Origin: 2-01-FULL-41-21 sp038065335
Lineage (GTDB): Bacteria; Patescibacteriota; Minisyncoccia; 2-02-FULL-40-12; GWA2-44-9
NCBI GenBank assembly: GCA_038065335.1
Contig: JBBTRD010000039.1
Coordinates: 1-12,493 of the forward strand
Length of the DNA stretch: 12,493 bases
Direction: 5' to 3'
How positions within the stretch are numbered: the stretch's first letter is position 1; each line of letters starts with the position of its first letter. Of this stretch, positions 6,362 through 12,439 are shown one piece after another. The position numbers and the translations under genes are program-made. The notes beneath the pieces are model-generated. The model was not told the origin of the DNA. It searched no databases and saw only the letters and a list, made by a program, of their open reading frames with translations.

Positions 6362-7297
6362 ATGGTAAAAGGAAAAAAAATTGCTATCTTTGGCGGCAAC
6401 GGTTTTATGGGTTCATGGCTGATTGATTTATTAAAAACAGACCACGATATCGTGACATACGATATCCAAAAGAAATTCAGCGACTATGACCCCAAAAGAA
6501 CGGCCAAGATGATAAAATTCAGAAAGAGGCTTCTTGATGGCGCGCGACAGTATAAAGGTGATGTCAGGGATTTAAAACAAGTTGAGCAATTCATTGATAA
6601 AGAAAAGCCAGAGATTATTGTTTTTTTGACCAGCATTCCCTTTGCCAATTTTCCAGATAAAATTTTGCAATTTTCCGTAGAGGCCACTGGAATGGCGAAT
6701 GTGCTCAAAGCCAATGAAAAACTTAATGCCCGAATCGTTTATGTGTCATCTCTTTTTGCCATTGGCCATTTTGATCATGCCGTCACGGAAAACACGCCGC
6801 TTGAGCCCTTTAATCATTATGGCATTGGCAAAGCGGCTTGTGAACATTTAATCAAATCCTCTTCCGATAATTATGGAATAGTTAGAACAACCTCGGTTTA
6901 CGGCGCGGGAGATTTTAATAATCGAGTGCCCCAAATAGTTATTGAAAATGCACTGACCAATAAGGGTAACTTAAAGATCAATCGAGCGGCGCTTTTGGAT
7001 TTTATATATGTCAAAGATTTAGTGGCGGGCATAAAAAGCGTCATGTTTCATGACGGGAACGGGGTCTTTAATATTTCCGGTGGCCGAGCGATGACCTTGG
7101 TTGATTTTGTTGATGCCGTTGATGCATCTACTGGCAAAAAGTTAAAATATGAAGTTCATACGGTAGAAGATCGAGGCCGAAGGGGCAGCTTGGTCAATGA
7201 TAAAGCCAGGCTTGTTTTAGGTTGGGAACCAAAATTTGATTTAAAAGCGGGCGTGGCGGACACCATCTCTATTTACAAAGAAAGCATAAAAATTTAG
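6362..7297 (+). CDS. NAD(P)-dependent epimerase/reductase (extended SDR), second copy type
   Basis: A 311-residue extended SDR acting on a nucleotide sugar. The nucleotide-binding motif is GGNGFMG (11-17), followed by 'GDVRDLKQVEQFI' (66-78). The catalytic residues are seen as S129/S130 in 'VYVSSLFAIG' and Y153-x3-K157 in 'HYGIGKAACEHLI'. 'YGIVRTTSVYGAGDF' (171-185), 'DFIYVKDLVAGI' (213-224) and 'LVLGWEPKFDL' (284-294) complete the fold. It lacks the TDE signature of 4,6-dehydratases, so it is more probably an epimerase or a ketoreductase. It differs clearly in sequence from the SDR at 1482 and so is likely a separate step and not a recent duplicate. It begins 14 nt after the dehydratase stop with no Shine-Dalgarno and probably shares the 5111 promoter. 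Confidence 0.86.
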   Translation: MVKGKKIAIFGGNGFMGSWLIDLLKTDHDIVTYDIQKKFSDYDPKRTAKMIKFRKRLLDGARQYKGDVRDLKQVEQFIDKEKPEIIVFLTSIPFANFPDKILQFSVEATGMANVLKANEKLNARIVYVSSLFAIGHFDHAVTENTPLEPFNHYGIGKAACEHLIKSSSDNYGIVRTTSVYGAGDFNNRVPQIVIENALTNKGNLKINRAALLDFIYVKDLVAGIKSVMFHDGNGVFNISGGRAMTLVDFVDAVDASTGKKLKYEVHTVEDRGRRGSLVNDKARLVLGWEPKFDLKAGVADTISIYKESIKI

Positions 7298-7320
7298 GAT
7301 ATCTTTTGGTTTAAATTCAT

Positions 7321-7674
7321 ATGAATATTATAATCCCCATTTTTTCGATAATTGTTTTAGTTTTAATAAATATTGTTCTTAGTTATAACGAAAAGAAATT
7401 ATACTGGTTGTATGAATTATCTCATTTTGTGGGAGGTTTTATTTTGGCAGTTCTATTTTTTAACTTTTTGGATAAAAAATCAGTATTGTTTGCAGTTTTA
7501 ATAGTTGGCTGTTTTTGGGAAATTTATGAACAGATTATTAATAGAAATAAAACAATAAAAAAATTTTTTGAAAATAAGTTTAGATATTACATAATCCCAT
7601 CTACTCTCCTCGATACCTTGCTCGACCTTTCACTGGCTGTTGTAGGCGCTATGTTTTATCTGTACTTATTTTAA
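7321..7674 (+). CDS. Small integral membrane protein, YjdF/VanZ-like pattern
   Basis: A 117-residue hydrophobic protein of unknown function with about four membrane segments (roughly 2-20, 31-50, 52-68 and 94-117). Charged or polar residues stand at set places within it: 'ELSHFVGGFILA' (32-43), 'CFWEIYEQI' (64-72) and 'LDTLLDLSLAVVGAMF' (97-112). The order His-GG, WE-x2-E, D-x3-D, G recalls YjdF/DUF2238 and VanZ-type small membrane proteins and resembles hypothetical proteins I associate with Candidate Phyla Radiation genomes; this is pattern resemblance, not a database match. It is one of the most AT-rich genes here. It follows the second SDR by 23 nt, and its stop lies at the foot of the 7673-7727 terminator, so it is the last gene of the first plus-strand block. 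A catalytic or lipid-related role cannot be shown. Confidence 0.7.
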   Translation: MNIIIPIFSIIVLVLINIVLSYNEKKLYWLYELSHFVGGFILAVLFFNFLDKKSVLFAVLIVGCFWEIYEQIINRNKTIKKFFENKFRYYIIPSTLLDTLLDLSLAVVGAMFYLYLF

Positions 7675-7727
7675 AAAATAAAGAGCCCGCGAGGAGTAGC
7701 CAATTACCTTGACGGTAGCGGGCTCTT
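7673..7727 (-). terminator. Rho-independent terminator of the minus-strand DUF218-like gene
   Basis: AAGAGCCCGC (7681-7690) pairs perfectly with GCGGGCTCTT (7718-7727), with a small TACC/GGTA helix in the 27-nt loop. On the minus strand the stem is followed by TATTTTTT (7680-7673), the classic U-tract. Read on the plus strand the hairpin is followed by CGCGGG, so termination of the 278-7674 block there should be weaker. An alternative stem, GCCCGCGA (7685-7692) with TCGCGGGC (7727-7734), competes for the same left arm. Confidence 0.7.
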
Positions 7728-7735
7728 CGCGGGCA

Positions 7736-8269
7736 CTAGACCCATCCTTTCAGGAAGGAGTAAGGGCGGGCCAGAAGCAGTTCATAGAGGCGATTGGCCC
7801 ACTTGTACTTGGCCCACCATTGAATGTTGTTGGGGTCAAAGATTTCTTTCAACCCCGGTGGTACGAGGACAGTCAAGCCAATCTTTTCCGTGGCCTTCAC
7901 TGCTCGCCAGTAGTGGGGGTAGTACGAAACCAGAACCACCCTGTTGATTCCACGTTTCTCGCATTCAGCCTTTTGCCAGACCGCAATGTCCCATGTCGTG
8001 AGATGGCGTGGTGCGACACTGGCCTGGCTCTGGCTTACTGCGGTCAAAGGAATGTCCCTCAGGCAGGGGGCCACTTCAGCCTGAACGATTACCGGTATTC
8101 CCAGTTGGTGATACAGTTTCCTAATCTGTTCTCCGAGAAACTCGTTAACCAGACCAGGATCTGTCGGGCCATTCTCACCGGCTGCATGCGACAAGATTGC
8201 CTGTGCCCCCCGAAGCGATGTCGGGGGCACCGACCATACGGTCAAGCACTCCCACAAACACTTCCACAT
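7736..8269 (-). CDS. DUF218-like protein (YdcF/SanA superfamily-like), GC-rich
   Basis: A 177-residue protein on the minus strand. 'GAQAILSHAAGENG' (21-34), 'IRKLYHQLGIPVIVQAEVAP' (49-68), a 'TTWDIAVWQKAECEKRGINR' helix, then 'VVLVSYYPHYWRAVKATEKI' and 'LTVLVPPG' follow the DUF218 plan: two Rossmann-like strands, a 'T...A' helix, and a strand leading into a 'H..RA' motif. The order fits the family in which SanA/ElyC/YdcF are found, usually linked to envelope functions; the exact role is unknown. The gene is near 55-58% GC by counting sample lines, against about 25-40% around it, and it points against its neighbours. It has its own promoter, a strong Shine-Dalgarno (AGAGAGGTG) and a terminator: a self-contained cassette, perhaps laterally acquired. 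No signal peptide is obvious. An overlapping plus-strand frame here is a shadow. Confidence 0.75.
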   Translation of the reverse strand: MWKCLWECLTVWSVPPTSLRGAQAILSHAAGENGPTDPGLVNEFLGEQIRKLYHQLGIPVIVQAEVAPCLRDIPLTAVSQSQASVAPRHLTTWDIAVWQKAECEKRGINRVVLVSYYPHYWRAVKATEKIGLTVLVPPGLKEIFDPNNIQWWAKYKWANRLYELLLARPYSFLKGWV

Positions 8270-8273
8270 TCGT

Positions 8274-8282
8274 CACCTCTCT
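8274..8282 (-). promoter_or_regulatory. Strong ribosome binding site of the DUF218-like gene
   Basis: The minus-strand reading is AGAGAGGTG, then ACGA, then ATG at 8269-8267. It decides both the strand and the start of this gene. Confidence 0.75.
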
Positions 8283-8311
8283 TGAAAAGGGCCAGTTGAC
8301 TAACTTCCTAT

Positions 8312-8340
8312 ATTATAGTCTAATTTGTTTTAAAAGTCAA
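8312..8340 (-). promoter_or_regulatory. Near-consensus promoter of the DUF218-like gene
   Basis: On the minus strand TTGACT (8340-8335) is followed after exactly 17 nt by TATAAT (8317-8312). The start of transcription should fall near 8305, giving a leader of about 36 nt with the Shine-Dalgarno near its end. It lies back to back with the plus-strand -10 box at 8351-8356, only 10 nt from its -35, so polymerase binding at the two promoters may interfere. Confidence 0.8.
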
Positions 8341-8347
8341 GTTTTAG

Positions 8348-8356
8348 TGGTATAAT
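8348..8356 (+). promoter_or_regulatory. Extended -10 promoter, leaderless start of the GT2 gene
   Basis: TGGTATAAT is a perfect extended -10 (TGn plus TATAAT, 8351-8356). Seven nt separate it from the ATG at 8364, so the mRNA should begin at or next to the start codon. No convincing -35 stands 16-18 nt upstream, which extended -10 promoters do not need. A weaker alternative further upstream is TTGACT (8296-8301), 17 nt, TCTAAT (8319-8324). Confidence 0.62.
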
Positions 8357-8363
8357 GGAACAC

Positions 8364-9344
8364 ATGTCAAAAAACATCGATTTATCCATAGTTATTCCTC
8401 TTTTTAATGAACAAGAGGTGATACCCTTTTTGATTGAGGAGCTCAATAAGGTGGGTGTCACTCTTTCTAAAAATTACGAGGTTATTCTTGTTGATGACGG
8501 CTCAACCGACAATACTTTTGAATTAATCAAAAAAGTTTCGGAACAAGACTCAAAATTTAAGGTTATCAAGTTTTCAAGAAACTTTGGCCACCAAGCCGCT
8601 TTTAATGTGGGGATAGATTTTGCTCAAGGGAACATGGTTCTGACTATGGATGGCGATCTTCAGCATCCGCCGTCTTTAATACCGACATTTATAAAACAAG
8701 CGGAAGACGGGCACGATATAGTTATTGGTGAAAGATTAAGTAATAAACAGAACTCTAAGTTCAGAGAAGTTTTGGGAAAAACATTTTATAAATTAATGAG
8801 TTCTATTACAAATTTAGAATTCAAGAATGTTTCCGATTTTGCACTGTATAAAAGAAATGTCGTTAACGCTCTTAAGAAATTACCGGAAAGGGAGAGGTAT
8901 TTACGAGGGATGATTCAATGGGTGGGTTTCAAAAAAAAGTACGTACCTTATGTTGTTGAATCAAGGAAAGCCGGCACGCCCAAATATAATATTAAGAGAT
9001 TAACGAGGTTGGTTTTAAGCGGTGTCACTTCTTTCTCGGCTTTTCCTTTGAGATTGTCTTTCTGGATTGGAATTTTTGTTTTTCTAATTAGTGTTGGGTT
9101 GGGGGTATTTGTTATTCTGGATCACTATTTTAACCCCAATCCGTTAGCGGCGGGCTATGCCACCATATCTTTAATCATCCTGTTTTTAGGGAGTATCCAA
9201 CTAATAATTCTGGGGATAGTGGGTGAATATATGTACAAAATGTTTAATGAAATAAAAGGGAGGCCTCTTTATATTGTTTCGGAAGTCTGTAATATTGAGG
9301 AGGGTAACATAAAAGAAACTCCTTATGGAATTCACGCACTCTAA
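8364..9344 (+). CDS. Polyprenyl-phosphate glycosyltransferase, GT2 (DPM1/GtrB/ArnC-like)
   Basis: A 326-residue GT2 enzyme that transfers a sugar from a nucleotide donor to undecaprenyl phosphate at the cytoplasmic face. 'SIVIPLFNEQEVI' (8-20) and 'ILVDDGSTDNT' (41-51) form the nucleotide-binding core; 'FSRNFGHQAA' (70-79) and 'LTMDGDLQHPP' (93-103, D96 and D98) are the polyprenyl-P GT2 landmarks. 'RERYLRGMIQWVGFKKKYV' (176-194) follows. Two C-terminal membrane helices (about 232-252 and 265-288) and 'GEYMYKMFNEIKGRPLYIV' (287-305) match the GtrB/ArnC layout. I use ATG 8364; the ATG at 8355 overlaps the -10 box TATAAT and should not be in the mRNA. The 3' end overlaps the deacetylase gene by 20 nt. 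With the next two genes it makes a lipid-carrier sugar modification module. The sugar is inferred, from the deacetylase next door, to be an N-acetylhexosamine. Confidence 0.92.
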   Translation: MSKNIDLSIVIPLFNEQEVIPFLIEELNKVGVTLSKNYEVILVDDGSTDNTFELIKKVSEQDSKFKVIKFSRNFGHQAAFNVGIDFAQGNMVLTMDGDLQHPPSLIPTFIKQAEDGHDIVIGERLSNKQNSKFREVLGKTFYKLMSSITNLEFKNVSDFALYKRNVVNALKKLPERERYLRGMIQWVGFKKKYVPYVVESRKAGTPKYNIKRLTRLVLSGVTSFSAFPLRLSFWIGIFVFLISVGLGVFVILDHYFNPNPLAAGYATISLIILFLGSIQLIILGIVGEYMYKMFNEIKGRPLYIVSEVCNIEEGNIKETPYGIHAL

Positions 9345-10143
9345 ACTCGGTTTTTTTATTGTTGCCGACGACTTGGGTCTCAATGACGCCATCAATGGTG
9401 GTGTTTTTTTTGCATTTAAAAATGAACTTATAGACGGTGCTTCGTTAATGGCTAATGGAGAGGTCTTTGATGATGCTATGCAGAGACTAAAAGACGTTCC
9501 AAATGCCAGTATTGGTATCCACCTGGTTTTGGTTGAAGAAAAACCCGTTTCGGATATATCAGAAATTCCTTCACTTGTTACCAAAGATGATTTTTTGCAC
9601 AAAAACCACAAAATATTTTTTATTAGATATATTTTAGGATTAATCAATAAAAAAGAGATATATTTAGAGATGAAGGCCCAGATTAACAAATGCATTCAAG
9701 TTGGCATAAAACCGGTCTTTATCAATAGCCATCAACACTTACATCTTCTGCCGAATATTATGGATATGACCATTAAACTGGCCAAAGAATTTGATATTCC
9801 ATACATCAGAGTGGTTGTTGAACCGATATCTTTAGGTAAAGGTAAATTATTCAGACAGGCGCAGTTATTGTTTCTGAATTTTTTATCATGGCTGGCAAAA
9901 AAGAAAATAAAAAAGGCCGGTCTTCAACATAATGATTTTTTCATGGGATTTATAGACGCTGGTAATTTAAATATTAAAAGTTTAAAATTAGCGGAAAAGT
10001 TACAAAAAACGTATCCAGAAAAAATCATAGAATTGGGGTGTCACCCGGGATTTGAAAATCAAAAATTGGTTGAAAAGTATAAGCACTGGCATTATCATTG
10101 GGCAAAAGAAATAGAAGTTTTAAAAACAAAAAATGATGAGTAG
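9325..10143 (+). CDS. ChbG/HpnK (YdjC-like) carbohydrate deacetylase
   Basis: A 272-residue member of the YdjC family, metal-dependent hydrolases that remove acetyl from N-acetylated sugars. The conserved motifs are all present: 'IVADDLGLN' (12-20, D15/D16), 'ASIGIHLVL' (61-69, H66), 'NSHQHLH' (134-140, H136 and H138) and 'LGCHPGF' (237-243, H240). The family also includes NaxD, which deacetylates undecaprenyl-phosphate-GalNAc in Francisella. Here the gene sits between a polyprenyl-P GT2 and a GT-C transferase, overlapping both (20 nt upstream, 11 nt downstream), so a lipid-linked HexNAc substrate is the best inference. No signal peptide is visible, in keeping with a cytoplasmic-face reaction. 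A purine-rich GAGGAGGG at 9297-9304 is 20 nt before the ATG, too far to act as a normal Shine-Dalgarno; translational coupling is more likely. Confidence 0.9.
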   Translation: MEFTHSKLGFFIVADDLGLNDAINGGVFFAFKNELIDGASLMANGEVFDDAMQRLKDVPNASIGIHLVLVEEKPVSDISEIPSLVTKDDFLHKNHKIFFIRYILGLINKKEIYLEMKAQINKCIQVGIKPVFINSHQHLHLLPNIMDMTIKLAKEFDIPYIRVVVEPISLGKGKLFRQAQLLFLNFLSWLAKKKIKKAGLQHNDFFMGFIDAGNLNIKSLKLAEKLQKTYPEKIIELGCHPGFENQKLVEKYKHWHYHWAKEIEVLKTKNDE

Positions 10144-11776
10144 GAAGATTTTAATTTTTACCCTTGTGGCGAGCGTGTTTTTAATAGCACGTCTTCCGGC
10201 CGTTCATCAGATTTATCATCAAGATGAATATAAGTGGGCAATGCAAGCGGATCCGGCCATTGACGCGGCTACTCCACACCCGCCAATAGGTAAATACACT
10301 CTTAGGCTGACCGGAGATATTCTGGGATTTGATAACTTAAGATTTGACCCTCTCTTGTTTAGTCTCTTAAATCTGGTGCTAGTTTACTTGATAATCAAAA
10401 AGCTTACCAATAAAACAAAGATTGCTCTTTTGGGAGCAGCCCTATTTTCCATAAACGTGTATAGTGTCATTGCGAGTTTACAGATAGACATAGACGGCGC
10501 GATTTTACCGTTTTTTATACTGCTAGCTTATTACGCCTATCTTCAACTATTTACAGATGATAGAAAGTTTTGGTGGATTATCTTCGGGATAGGAGTAGTG
10601 GGAGGATTTCTCACTAAATTAAGTTTCATTATTTTTGTTGGAGCTTTAGTCGTTGATTATCTTTTGATTCTCTATTATTCAGGACGACTGAATATTAAAA
10701 GAATTATAGTTCAGGGCTTAAAACTCGTTGGAATTTTTGTTTTGTTTGTGATTGGTCTTTATTATTTTAATCCCGGCGGTATGAATACAGTGATTGAATA
10801 TGGCCGACATTTTCAGTCACTGGATTTTGCGTCAAGGGCTTATTTTGAGCTAGGGTTTAAAATCTTAAAATCATTGGTCTGGCTTTCTCCACTCCTTCTG
10901 TTGCCGGTTATAGGGGGGCTATTTAACAGAGAGGTCATTAAAAAATATCAGTTTTGGTACATATTTCTGTTTTTTAATCTAATATTTTATCTAGTGATGT
11001 TTGATTTTGCTAAGTTGACTGTTGAAAGATATCTAATGTTTTTGATTGTTCCGTGTTGCGTAATTTCTGCCGGAGTGTTGGGCGAGCTGATGGAAGGGTT
11101 TAATTGGCATAAAGATTATAAGAAAGTATTTTTTATATCTCTGGCTTTTGTTTTACTTTCTATTGTTATTTTATCAATACCACATAGCGTGCTACCTCTT
11201 GACCCTAAAATAAATTATGTAAACCACATAAAAAACTTGGACTTTAACTTTTTAATACCGTTAACAGGTGGTTCTGGTCCGGTTGGATTTTATTTTTCGG
11301 CCCAATATATATTGTGGTCATGGGCTGTCTCGGTCGTCTCCCTGGCCTGGGTCATCTGCGCCAAGAGGCTGCGCCGCCTGTCGTTGGCCGTGTTTTTAAT
11401 ATTCGGGATTGGTTATAATGCCATATTTTTGAACGAGTATCTATTCGGCAGTTTATTCGGCAGTGTCCCGAATGTGGCTAAAGCGTCAGTTCAATACGTT
11501 TTAGATAATCCTAAAATTAAAGATGCAACCACTTATTATGATACTGGAAACTATTATCTTATTTTGGCGGATAAATCCGCGGGGAGATTCTTTACCGCTC
11601 CTTCTCGCGATTATTCTGGCCGGTTTAAGGCCTACAAGGGTTATTATATGATCGTTGATTTTCCGGCAATAGACAGGAATGGGAGATATTGGCCGTTTCT
11701 GGAGAGATGTAAATTAGACAAACAATTTACCGACAAAGATGTCAACTCCTACATATTTGATTGTACAGGTATTTAA
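10133..11776 (+). CDS. GT-C membrane glycosyltransferase (ArnT/PMT-like)
   Basis: A 547-residue polytopic membrane protein of the ArnT/protein O-mannosyltransferase type, which moves a sugar from a polyprenyl-phosphate donor to an acceptor on the outer face. After the first membrane helix the first external loop carries 'HQDEYKWA' (29-36): the D31-E32 pair is the catalytic/metal acidic motif. 'HPPIGKY' (49-55) is the conserved HPP segment, and 'DIDGAILPFF' (119-128) a second acidic site at a membrane edge. About ten to twelve hydrophobic helices follow, ending with a soluble external C-terminal domain (about 440-547). The start overlaps the deacetylase stop (ATG 10133 or ATG 10136). It would be the final step of the GT2-deacetylase-GT-C module. 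The acceptor is unknown. The region around 11330-11400 is GC-richer than the rest but encodes an ordinary membrane helix and basic loop. Confidence 0.87.
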   Translation: MMSRKILIFTLVASVFLIARLPAVHQIYHQDEYKWAMQADPAIDAATPHPPIGKYTLRLTGDILGFDNLRFDPLLFSLLNLVLVYLIIKKLTNKTKIALLGAALFSINVYSVIASLQIDIDGAILPFFILLAYYAYLQLFTDDRKFWWIIFGIGVVGGFLTKLSFIIFVGALVVDYLLILYYSGRLNIKRIIVQGLKLVGIFVLFVIGLYYFNPGGMNTVIEYGRHFQSLDFASRAYFELGFKILKSLVWLSPLLLLPVIGGLFNREVIKKYQFWYIFLFFNLIFYLVMFDFAKLTVERYLMFLIVPCCVISAGVLGELMEGFNWHKDYKKVFFISLAFVLLSIVILSIPHSVLPLDPKINYVNHIKNLDFNFLIPLTGGSGPVGFYFSAQYILWSWAVSVVSLAWVICAKRLRRLSLAVFLIFGIGYNAIFLNEYLFGSLFGSVPNVAKASVQYVLDNPKIKDATTYYDTGNYYLILADKSAGRFFTAPSRDYSGRFKAYKGYYMIVDFPAIDRNGRYWPFLERCKLDKQFTDKDVNSYIFDCTGI

Positions 11777-11784
11777 TTAATGTA

Positions 11785-12438
11785 ATGAGCACAGAACAAT
11801 TTGAAAATTTAAGATGGAGTAGCCGAGATTCTTGGTTGGGCTTTAACCACGAGTCTGCTTTGGAAATGATTGACGATGGTTCCGTTTTAGATTTGGGTTG
11901 CGGCGATGGCACGTTTCTGGATTCGTTAAAATTACGAGGAAACACTGCCGAAGGCTTGGATATTTCTCAAGAGGCGATAAAAAAATGTGAGGCCAAAGGG
12001 CATAAGGTTAAACTTTTTGATTTTTCTAACGGCCAACTTCCGTATGCCGATAATAGTTTTGATTATGTGGTTATGCTTGATGTGCTTGAACATCTTTATA
12101 ATCCCGACGCTCTTTTAGTTGAGGCCAAAAGAGTATCTAAACAATTCGTGATTTTAAGCGTTCCCAATTTCAGTTCGTTACCGGTGCGAGCGCAGGTTTT
12201 TTTAGGTAAAGTTCCCGAGAACAATAAACGAGGCAAGGGCCATGTTTTTTGGTTTAACTGGAATATTCTGACCCGGATGTTGCAAGTCAGGGAATTAAAG
12301 ATTATTGCATCGAAATACCGCACATTTTGGCAGAACAAGCCCGTTATCGGCGTCGTAATGAGATTATTAATGAATGCGATGCCCAATCTTTTTGCCCTGT
12401 CACTGGTCGTGAAGGCTTCTAAAAATAATTTAGACTAA
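11785..12438 (+). CDS. Class I SAM-dependent methyltransferase (MetW-like)
   Basis: A 217-residue SAM-dependent methyltransferase. Motif I is 'VLDLGCGDGTFLDSL' (34-48), binding SAM; the acidic residue at the end of strand 2 is D59 in 'AEGLDIS'. 'LPYADNSFDYVVMLDVLEHL' (85-104) is the motif II/III region typical of Methyltransf_11 and MetW-like proteins, and 'RVSKQFVILSVPNFS' (116-130) the following strand. The substrate is not shown; in a glycan cluster O- or N-methylation of a sugar or modification of a lipid-linked intermediate is plausible. I chose ATG 11785, 8 nt after the GT-C stop, over an in-frame TTG at 11761 that lies inside the preceding gene. No Shine-Dalgarno is seen. The next gene starts 1 nt after its stop. 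Confidence 0.85.
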   Translation: MSTEQFENLRWSSRDSWLGFNHESALEMIDDGSVLDLGCGDGTFLDSLKLRGNTAEGLDISQEAIKKCEAKGHKVKLFDFSNGQLPYADNSFDYVVMLDVLEHLYNPDALLVEAKRVSKQFVILSVPNFSSLPVRAQVFLGKVPENNKRGKGHVFWFNWNILTRMLQVRELKIIASKYRTFWQNKPVIGVVMRLLMNAMPNLFALSLVVKASKNNLD

Positions 12439-12439
12439 G

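Noticed and set aside
6443..6454. Perfect palindrome CACGATATCGTG.
   Set aside because: It lies in the coding strand-loop region of the second SDR and encodes an ordinary HDIVTYD segment; 12 nt without other support is likely chance.
7039..7055. Short hairpin CGTCATG-TTT-CATGACG in the second SDR gene.
   Set aside because: It has only 7 bp, is not followed by a T-tract, and lies in the middle of a coding region.
7709..8299. A 196-codon plus-strand open frame.
   Set aside because: It starts at a TTG within the terminator loop and its translation has no family pattern. The opposite strand encodes a DUF218-like protein with promoter, Shine-Dalgarno and terminator.
8355..8363. Upstream ATG start for the GT2 gene.
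   Set aside because: This ATG overlaps the last bases of the -10 box TATAAT, so it should not be transcribed from that promoter.
9297..9304. GAGGAGGG, a strong Shine-Dalgarno-like string.
   Set aside because: It is 20 nt before the deacetylase ATG, beyond normal spacing, with no better start closer to it.
9201..9695. A 164-codon minus-strand open frame, the longest antisense frame outside the DUF218-like gene.
   Set aside because: It lies opposite well-supported GT2 and deacetylase genes, with no family motifs.
11330..11400. GC-richer patch in the GT-C gene, suspected as another palindromic insertion.
   Set aside because: No inverted repeat of useful length is present and the encoded helix plus basic loop is normal for the protein.
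11761..11784. TTG start for the methyltransferase.
   Set aside because: It lies within the preceding GT-C gene and adds eight residues without family support; ATG 11785 follows that stop by 8 nt.
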